Part shown: piece after piece, positions 58,983-64,000 of the stretch
Position numbering within the stretch: the stretch's first letter is position 1
Layout of the letters: every line of letters starts with the position of its first letter
NCBI RefSeq assembly: GCF_016786355.1
Contig: NZ_JADWYX010000033.1
Coordinates: forward strand, 26,020 to 90,019
DNA: 64,000 nt
Reading direction: 5' to 3'
Source: Frankia sp. AgB1.9
GTDB taxonomy: Bacteria > Actinomycetota > Actinomycetes > Frankiales > Frankiaceae
Position numbers and translations under genes: made by a program
The notes under the pieces: model-generated
Databases searched by the model: none
What the model was told of the DNA's origin: nothing
Seen by the model: the letters and a program-made list of their open reading frames with translations, nothing else

Positions 58983-59243
58983 ATGGATCTGACGGAGACT
59001 TGCCACTCGGGAATGGATTTCGCCGAGCTGGCGGCCGAGTATGTCGAGCTGCTACCTGAACGCATTACGTTGATGTTGTTCCAGAACGGACAGTCCGTGG
59101 GTACCGGGAACAACTCTCCGGTCAACTCGCCGGGCAGCAACAACGTCGTCACCGGTAACAGCTCGATGGTGCAGACGGTCGGCAACTACGGAGCGTTCAT
59201 CAACTCCATCGCCAGCGGCGATACCTTCCTCAACCAGTGGTGA
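58983..59243 (+). CDS. Small ELLP-leader peptide 1 (putative RiPP precursor)
   Basis: This is an 86-residue protein. The N-terminal half, DFAELAAEYVELLPERITLM, shares ExxELLPxRxTL with the peptide at 59483. The C-terminal half is Asn/Ser/Gly-rich (VGTGNNSPVNSPGSNNVVTG, then MVQTVGNYGAFINS). There is no signal peptide or Cys in the C-terminal half. ATG 58983 has GGTGGGG upstream. This two-part build (conserved acidic-hydrophobic leader, repetitive polar core) is what a modified-peptide precursor looks like. The M50 protease gene with a PqqD-like domain is two genes downstream. Confidence 0.7.
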   Translation: MDLTETCHSGMDFAELAAEYVELLPERITLMLFQNGQSVGTGNNSPVNSPGSNNVVTGNSSMVQTVGNYGAFINSIASGDTFLNQW

Positions 59244-59250
59244 CCGCCGC

Positions 59251-59268
59251 GCAGGCGGTTCCGCCTGC
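59251..59268. terminator. Hairpin directly after peptide 1
   Basis: GCAGGCGG-TT-CCGCCTGC is a perfect 8-base stem with a minimal loop, 8 bases after the stop codon. It may end or attenuate the transcript between the two peptide genes. Confidence 0.5.
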
Positions 59269-59408
59269 ACGCGCGGGCATCCCCTTCATCCGAGCCGTCT
59301 CTCCCGTCGATCTTCGACTGCCGGCCGGCCGAATTCATCGCGCCCCGCGGCGCATTGAATGATCCTGATCCTTTTTCTCGCGGCGACGACACGCCCGCGA
59401 AAATGTTT

Positions 59409-59436
59409 TGAATAGCTTCCCGGTGCGACTAGCGTC
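59409..59436 (+). promoter_or_regulatory. Promoter candidate of peptide 2
   Basis: TTGAAT (59409-59414), a 16-base spacer and TAGCGT (59431-59436) form a plausible sigma-70-type promoter about 47 bases before the peptide 2 start. It follows the hairpin at 59251. Confidence 0.42.
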
Positions 59437-59482
59437 TCCGCTCAAGGGTATTCGTGGAGGCACTGTACGGGGGAGACGCAAG

Positions 59483-59911
59483 ATGAGTGACGCGGGCGTG
59501 AGTCGGTGGGGCGATCAGATGGAGCTGTCCGAGGAGCGCGCGGAGCTGCTTCCCGATCGGACCACCCTCGCCGCGATCGGGACCAACAGATACGGGTTCA
59601 CCCCCACCAATGCCGTGGTCGACTCACCTACGTCGAGCAACATCCCCATCGGCTCGCCCGCGTCAAACAACGCGGTCGTCAACTCCGTTTCGCAGCCGCA
59701 GGTCAGCGGCGGCTACATGCCGGTCGTGATCACTTTCATGCCGACATTCAACTTCATCGTCCAGGGGTCGAGCCCGGAAAGCCTCGGCGTCGGGCACCAC
59801 GCCGGCGACGGTCTCGCGGACAGCGCCGCCGGCAAGGATGTCCCCGGAGCCGGCTCGTCCGCGGACGGCGGCCAGTGGATGGATTTTCTCCGCCGGTTGT
59901 TCGGAATGTGA
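59483..59911 (+). CDS. Small ELLP-leader protein 2 (putative RiPP precursor)
   Basis: This is a 142-residue protein. MELSEERAELLPDRTTL repeats the ExxELLPxRxTL leader of peptide 1. The core region again has an Asn/Ser/Val pattern (NAVVDSPTSSNIPIGSPASN, then NAVVNSVSQPQVSGG), followed by a short hydrophobic stretch (YMPVVITFMPTFNFIV) and a Gly/Ser/Asp-rich tail ending WMDFLRRLFGM. ATG 59483 has GGGGGAG upstream. It lies 77 bases before the M50 protease gene on the same strand. Confidence 0.68.
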   Translation: MSDAGVSRWGDQMELSEERAELLPDRTTLAAIGTNRYGFTPTNAVVDSPTSSNIPIGSPASNNAVVNSVSQPQVSGGYMPVVITFMPTFNFIVQGSSPESLGVGHHAGDGLADSAAGKDVPGAGSSADGGQWMDFLRRLFGM

Positions 59912-59988
59912 GTTCTGCCTAGCCGGACAGGCACCGGATCCGGGCGCGGCCGGCCGGGTAGATAACCCAGGCGCCGAGAGGACGTTCG

Positions 59989-61512
59989 ATGACCGAGCCC
60001 GCGCGCCCGCGGACGCCGGCCCGCCCGGCCCCCGGTCCCACCCGGCAGTCGCAGGGCACCCTGATACCCGGCCAGCAGCTGGACGACGCGTCGGTCGACG
60101 TCGACCCGGGCCCCGCCGAGTCGAGCGGGGGCGAGCTGCCCTCCCGGCCGACCCGAGCCGACGGCCTGGCACTGCTCGGCGAGTTCGCCGGATCGGGCCT
60201 CGCGCGTCCGGTCTTCCTGGCGCGTCGCGCCGACGGTCAGGTGGTGGCGCTCACCGAGCTGCTCGCGCGCGTTCTCGAAGCGGCGGACGGCAGCCGCGAC
60301 GTCGCCGCGATCGCCGAGCACGCCGGGGACCGCTGCGCCCGCCAGGTCAGCGGCGCCGACATCGCGTACCTGCTGGCCCACCGGCTCATGCCCCTCGGCC
60401 TGATCGCCGCCCCGAACGGCGTCACGCCCGCGCCACGGGCGAGGTCGCTCCTCCAGCTCACCGGCCGGCGGACCCTGCTGCCCGCGTCGGTCGTGTACCG
60501 GATCAGCGGGGCGCTCGCGGTGCTGTTCCGTCCGGCGGCCATGGCCGTACTACTGGGCGGCCTGGTGGCCGGCGATGTCTGGCTGTTCGGCCGGCACAGC
60601 GCGCGTGACAGCGCCGCCGCGGTGCTGGCCACCCCGTCGATGATCCTGACGCTGGTCGGCGTAACGCTCGTCAGCGCGCTGTTTCACGAATGCGGTCACG
60701 CGGCGGCCTGCCGCTACGGCGGCGCGCGGCCGGGTGTGATCGGTGTCGGCATGTACCTCGTCTGGCCGGCCTTCTTCACCGACGTCACCGACTCCTACCG
60801 GTTGCGCCGCTGGGGGCGGCTGCGCACCGACCTGGGGGGCATCTACTTCAACGGGATCTTCGCGCTGCTCTTGGTGGGGACGTTCGCCGTCACCCGGGCC
60901 GAGGTGCTCGTGACGGCCGCGGTCCTCGTCCACCTGGACGCCTTTCGGCAGCTCGCGCCCTTCGTCCGGCTGGACGGCTACTACATCGTCAGCGACCTCG
61001 TCGGGGTGCCCGACCTGTTCGACCGGATGGGTCCAGCCGTGCGGTCGGCCCTGCGCGGGGCGGCGCTCGCGATCCCGTTCCGGCGGCGAACCCGGCCATC
61101 CGCCGGACCGGCGCAGGATCCGCGGATGGCCGGTCTGACCAGACGAGCCCAGCTCATGGTGACCGCCTGGGCGCTGTGCGCGGCGCCGGTAATTGTCGTG
61201 AACCTCGTCATGCTGGTGGTCTACGCGCCCTTCGTGCTGCCCCGGACAGCCTCGGCGGTAAGCGGCGAGTTCGGCCAGGCGAGCCGAGCCCTGGCCAACG
61301 GAGATCTGATCAGGGCGCTCGCCGGGGCCGTCAGCACGCTGTTGGTCGCGATGCCGGCGGCCGGGATGCTCTACCTGCTCATCCGCATCGGCCGCCGGGT
61401 GGTAGGAGTCGCGGTGGCGCTCCTGACGAGGCTGCGGCTCGCCGGTGGTAGCGCGACGCCCAACGATGACCTTGCCGCCGGTGCCGTCGGGGCCGCGCTG
61501 CCCCACGAGTAG
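59989..61512 (+). CDS. M50-family membrane metalloprotease with N-terminal PqqD-like domain
   Basis: The 507-residue protein starts with a disordered Pro-rich tail. A PqqD/RRE-like domain follows at about residues 60-145 (RPVFLARRADGQVVALTELL, VSGADIAYLLAHRLMPLGLI). A multi-pass membrane part carries zinc-binding HECGH (His233, Glu234, His237) and the second M50 motif FVRLDGYYIVSDLVGVPDLF. Membrane proteases with this LDGYYxxSD motif occur in RiPP loci (for example YydH). Cleavage or export of the two ELLP peptides is therefore a good inference. GAGAGGA lies before ATG 59989. Confidence 0.83.
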   Translation: MTEPARPRTPARPAPGPTRQSQGTLIPGQQLDDASVDVDPGPAESSGGELPSRPTRADGLALLGEFAGSGLARPVFLARRADGQVVALTELLARVLEAADGSRDVAAIAEHAGDRCARQVSGADIAYLLAHRLMPLGLIAAPNGVTPAPRARSLLQLTGRRTLLPASVVYRISGALAVLFRPAAMAVLLGGLVAGDVWLFGRHSARDSAAAVLATPSMILTLVGVTLVSALFHECGHAAACRYGGARPGVIGVGMYLVWPAFFTDVTDSYRLRRWGRLRTDLGGIYFNGIFALLLVGTFAVTRAEVLVTAAVLVHLDAFRQLAPFVRLDGYYIVSDLVGVPDLFDRMGPAVRSALRGAALAIPFRRRTRPSAGPAQDPRMAGLTRRAQLMVTAWALCAAPVIVVNLVMLVVYAPFVLPRTASAVSGEFGQASRALANGDLIRALAGAVSTLLVAMPAAGMLYLLIRIGRRVVGVAVALLTRLRLAGGSATPNDDLAAGAVGAALPHE

Positions 61513-61550
61513 GCGGACCCACGGGACGTCGGCGATTGACGGCCTTGACG

Positions 61551-61575
61551 AGGAAGTGATTGGCCACTACCTTCG
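61551..61575. promoter_or_regulatory. TetR operator copy A (own promoter)
   Basis: AGGAAGTGATTGGCCACTAC followed by CTTCG matches two further copies at 62249 and 62373. It ends 4 bases before the TetR ATG at 61580, so the repressor probably controls its own gene. Confidence 0.75.
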
Positions 61576-61579
61576 AGCC

Positions 61580-62209
61580 ATGGCTGCGACAGGGACGAGA
61601 CAGACGGCGGACGAGCGTCGCGTGTCCGTCCTCGCGGCGGCCGTCTCCGAGTTCGCCCGGGGCGGGCTGGAGGGCACGTCGACCGAGACGATCGCCGCGG
61701 CGGTCGGGATTTCCCAGCCCTATCTGTTCCGGTTGTTCGGCTCGAAGAAGGGCCTGTTCCTGGCCGCGGTGAAGGAGACCTTCGCCCGGACGGTAGCGGC
61801 CTTCGAGAGCGCGGCGGGAGAGCTGTCCGGCGAGGAGGCTCTGACCGCCATGGCCAATGCCTACAACGGCCTGCTCGCCGAGCCCAGCTACCTGCTGATG
61901 CAGATGCAGGCCTACGCGGCCTGCGCCGACCTGGACATCCGGGCCGTGACCCGGCGGGGCTTCCGCGATCTGTGGTACACCGTCGAACGCCTGGCCGGGG
62001 TGGACCCGGACGTCCTACGCGCGTTCTTCGCCATGGGGATGCTCTGCAACGTCACGGCCGCCATGGACCTTCCCGCTGTGGACGAGCGTTGGGCCCAGCT
62101 GATCTGCCCTTCCGACGAGAACAGCTCGGGCATCAAGGCGAGCAAGGAGGCCGTCGCGCGCGGCTTCGGCGGCCCGGCCACCGAAGCTGATCACGATGCC
62201 GATGGTTGA
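61580..62209 (+). CDS. TetR-family repressor
   Basis: The 209-residue protein has the HTH TSTETIAAAVGISQPYLFRL after RRVSVLAAAVSEFARGGLEG. The recognition helix QPYLFRLFGSKKGLF is typical of TetR repressors of MFS pumps. The C-terminal domain contains PSYLLMQMQAYAACADLDIR. The ATG at 61580 is chosen because operator A lies directly upstream. The same operator occurs twice before the MFS gene at 62408. Confidence 0.9.
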   Translation: MAATGTRQTADERRVSVLAAAVSEFARGGLEGTSTETIAAAVGISQPYLFRLFGSKKGLFLAAVKETFARTVAAFESAAGELSGEEALTAMANAYNGLLAEPSYLLMQMQAYAACADLDIRAVTRRGFRDLWYTVERLAGVDPDVLRAFFAMGMLCNVTAAMDLPAVDERWAQLICPSDENSSGIKASKEAVARGFGGPATEADHDADG

Positions 62210-62231
62210 TCCCGTCGGCGCCTGAGATCCT

Positions 62232-62273
62232 CTTTTTTTGCCCCGACTAGGAAGTGGCCAGTCACTACTTTCG
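62232..62273. promoter_or_regulatory. TetR operator copy B with T-tract
   Basis: AGGAAGTGGCCAGTCACTAC with TTTCG (62249-62273) is the second operator copy. It is preceded by TTTTTTTGCCCC (from 62232), which recurs before copy C, so a segment of about 40 bases appears to be duplicated. Confidence 0.72.
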
Positions 62274-62357
62274 TGGTGCTCGGCTGGCCGACGGCTCGTG
62301 CCGACCGCGACAGTTCGCTCCGTCTCGACGGAGAGTTCTGAGGGGTCGCACGGCCAG

Positions 62358-62397
62358 TTTTTTGCCCATGCAAGGAAGTGGTCAGTCACTACCTCGG
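62358..62397. promoter_or_regulatory. TetR operator copy C with T-tract
   Basis: AGGAAGTGGTCAGTCACTAC with CTCGG (62373-62397) is the third operator copy, preceded by TTTTTTGCCC (from 62358). It ends 10 bases before the MFS start. Confidence 0.75.
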
Positions 62398-62407
62398 AAG
62401 GACTCAG

Positions 62408-63859
62408 ATGGCCACCGACCGGAACCGGCTCACCTGGACCATCATCATCACGTGCATCGCCGCGTTCATGACCTCCCTGGACAACCTGGTGGTCACGATG
62501 GCGCTGCCGTCGATCCGGGAACACCTGCACGCCAGCCTGGCCGGGCTGGAATGGACCGTGAACGCGTACACCCTGTCCTTCGCCGTCCTGCTGCTGCCCG
62601 CCGCGGCGCTGGGTGACCGACTCGGCCGGCGTCGCGTCTTCGCCGCCGGCCTGGCCATCTTCACCGTGGCCAGTGCCTGCGCCGCGCTGGCCCCTGACGT
62701 CGGCGTGCTCATCGCCGCCCGGGCCGTACAGGGCGTGGGCGGGGCGATCGTGCTGCCGTTGTCGATGACCCTGCTGTCGGCGGCGGTTCCCGCCGAACGC
62801 CGCGGGGCTGCCCTGGGTATCTGGGGCGGCGTTTCCGGCCTGGCCATCGCCCTCGGACCGCTCGTCGGCGGAGCCATCACCGAGGGCGCCGCCTGGCAGT
62901 GGATCTTCTGGCTGAACGTCCCCCTCGGCCTCGCCGCGATCCCGCTGGCGTTCGCCCGGCTCACCGAGAGCCGCGAGGCCTCCAGCCGGCTGGACACTCC
63001 CGGCACCGTCCTGGTCAGCCTCGGTCTGTTCGGAGTCGTGCTCGGCCTCGTCCGCGGCCAGGACCACGGCTGGACCAGCGCCGGCGTCCTCGGCGCGATC
63101 GTGGCCGGCGCGGTCGGGCTGGCCGCCTTCGTCGCCTGGGAGATCCGGTCCGAGCGATCCGGCGGACGGCCGATGCTGCCGGTCAGCCTGTTCCGCCGCC
63201 GCGGGTTCGCCGCCGTCAACGCCGTCTCGGTCTTCTTCTCCTTCGGCATGTTCGGCTCGATCTTCCTGCTCTCCCAGTACCTGCAGAACGTCATGGGCTA
63301 CTCGCCGCTCGGTGCCGGACTGCGCACCCTGCCCTGGACGGTCATGCCGCTGATCGTGGCCCCGATCGCCGGCCCGCTGTCCGACCGCATCGGCGGGCGG
63401 CCACTCATGATCACCGGGCTGACTCTGATGACCGGCGGTCTGCTGTGGATGCGCGCCGTTATCGCCCCCGACGCGACATTCCTGACACTGGTGCCCTCCT
63501 TCATCATCGCCGGGATCGGGATGGCCCTGTTCTTCATCCCCGTCGCCAACGTGGTCATGGGCTCGGTACCTCCCGAGTACGAGGGGGTGGCGTCCGGGAC
63601 CAACAACGCCGTCCGCGAGGCCGGCGGGGTGTTCGGCATCGCGGTCCTCGCCTCGGTCTTCGCCGCGGCCGGCGGCTACACCAACGCGGTCGACTTCACC
63701 CACGGACTGCGCGCCGCCCTCGTCGTCGGCGCCGCCGTGACCGCCGCCGGAGCACTCGGCTCCCTGCTCGTCCCCCGCCGCCGGCCGACCACCGAGTCCG
63801 TCGACGCCCCCGCCACCGAACCGGCACTCCGGATTGATCTGGAGCCCGCCAGCTCCTGA
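62408..63859 (+). CDS. MFS drug efflux transporter (DHA2/EmrB-QacA type)
   Basis: The 483-residue protein has about 14 transmembrane segments. Helix 1 contains AFMTSLDNLVVTMALPSIRE, motif A is GDRLGRRRVFAAG, and the motif C region is GVSGLAIALGPLVGGAITEG with WQWIFWLNVPLGLAAIPLAF. It is a proton-driven exporter probably of drugs or a metabolite, induced when the TetR protein is released from copies B and C. ATG 62408 was chosen over the upstream in-frame codon at 62378, which lies inside operator C. It could also export the peptide-locus product, but its own operators point to a separate unit. Confidence 0.9.
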   Translation: MATDRNRLTWTIIITCIAAFMTSLDNLVVTMALPSIREHLHASLAGLEWTVNAYTLSFAVLLLPAAALGDRLGRRRVFAAGLAIFTVASACAALAPDVGVLIAARAVQGVGGAIVLPLSMTLLSAAVPAERRGAALGIWGGVSGLAIALGPLVGGAITEGAAWQWIFWLNVPLGLAAIPLAFARLTESREASSRLDTPGTVLVSLGLFGVVLGLVRGQDHGWTSAGVLGAIVAGAVGLAAFVAWEIRSERSGGRPMLPVSLFRRRGFAAVNAVSVFFSFGMFGSIFLLSQYLQNVMGYSPLGAGLRTLPWTVMPLIVAPIAGPLSDRIGGRPLMITGLTLMTGGLLWMRAVIAPDATFLTLVPSFIIAGIGMALFFIPVANVVMGSVPPEYEGVASGTNNAVREAGGVFGIAVLASVFAAAGGYTNAVDFTHGLRAALVVGAAVTAAGALGSLLVPRRRPTTESVDAPATEPALRIDLEPASS

Positions 63860-64000
63860 CCGTTCCGCCACCAGAGCACCGTTCGACCATCTCGACGGGC
63901 GGCCCGCCCGGAAGAACGCGGACTCAGCCTCGCCCCCCCGGCAGTCCCGGGGCGGGGGGGGGGGGGGGGGTCGCGGCCGCCCCCCGGGGGGCCCGGTTTG
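63860..64000. other. Window end with low-quality homopolymers
   Basis: A run of 17 G (63954-63970) is followed by a mixture of C and G runs. No gene is visible after the MFS stop at 63859. The composition looks like a contig end or sequencing artefact. Confidence 0.6.

Noticed and set aside
61580..63859. TetR/MFS genes as part of the peptide locus
   Set aside because: They have their own three operators and a separate promoter region; association by distance alone is not enough, though export by this pump cannot be excluded.

Overview
The window is 64 kb of very GC-rich actinobacterial DNA: third codon positions are strongly G/C, GTG starts are frequent, and intergenic gaps are short. The content points to a Frankia-like actinomycete: an S-adenosyl methyltransferase of the Methyltransf_19 (DUF574) type, many HxlR/TetR/AraC-regulated small enzyme units, a Tat-exported cholesterol-oxidase-like enzyme, a Pfa/Hgl-type lipid synthase and an ELLP-leader peptide pair. 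The genus is an inference. I see no rRNA, tRNA, CRISPR array, insertion sequence or phage gene.

Layout. 1-12.4 kb holds small metabolic and regulatory units: a partial methyltransferase, a PIG-L deacetylase, DUF2277, an acyl-CoA ligase, two EamA exporters around a CGNR regulator, a TMEM175/AraC/VOC operon, DUF1275, an SMP-30 lactonase, and a divergent VOC/AraC pair. 12.4-16.6 kb has a truncated methyltransferase relic beside a perfect palindromic repeat, a secreted S15-like hydrolase, and a quinone oxidoreductase divergent from its TetR regulator. 16.6-24.1 kb has a RibD-like reductase, a three-gene DyP-peroxidase operon with two unrecognised partners, an SBF transporter, HxlR/methyltransferase, and a DUF2179 membrane protein. 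24.1-36.8 kb has a TetR/MFS efflux pair, a Nei-type glycosylase, a hemerythrin/OmpA-lipoprotein operon, a TetR pair, HxlR with a QueG-like/SCP2 fusion, a potassium channel and the cholesterol-oxidase-like enzyme.

The centrepiece is 38.2-54.3 kb, six tightly coupled co-directional genes. They encode a 2448-residue PfaD-like enoylreductase-KS-AT-ACP-KR megasynthase, a 1490-residue KS-AT-DH protein with a phosphopantetheinyl-transferase-like tail, a free ACP, an alpha/beta hydrolase, a family-1 glycosyltransferase and an ABC exporter. Together they read as a line that builds a long acyl or polyketide chain, releases it, glycosylates it and exports it, i.e. a secondary glycolipid. The 1.5 kb upstream is non-coding and holds several short palindromes.

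After it come a YCII/ECF sigma pair, HxlR/hydrolase and an SDR. At 58.9-61.5 kb there is a second candidate system: two small paralogous proteins with a common ExxELLPxRxTL leader, followed by a membrane M50 metalloprotease with an N-terminal PqqD-like domain. This resembles a minimal RiPP-type peptide maturation locus. The window ends with a TetR/MFS pair sharing three copies of one operator, then a G homopolymer that looks like poor contig-end sequence.
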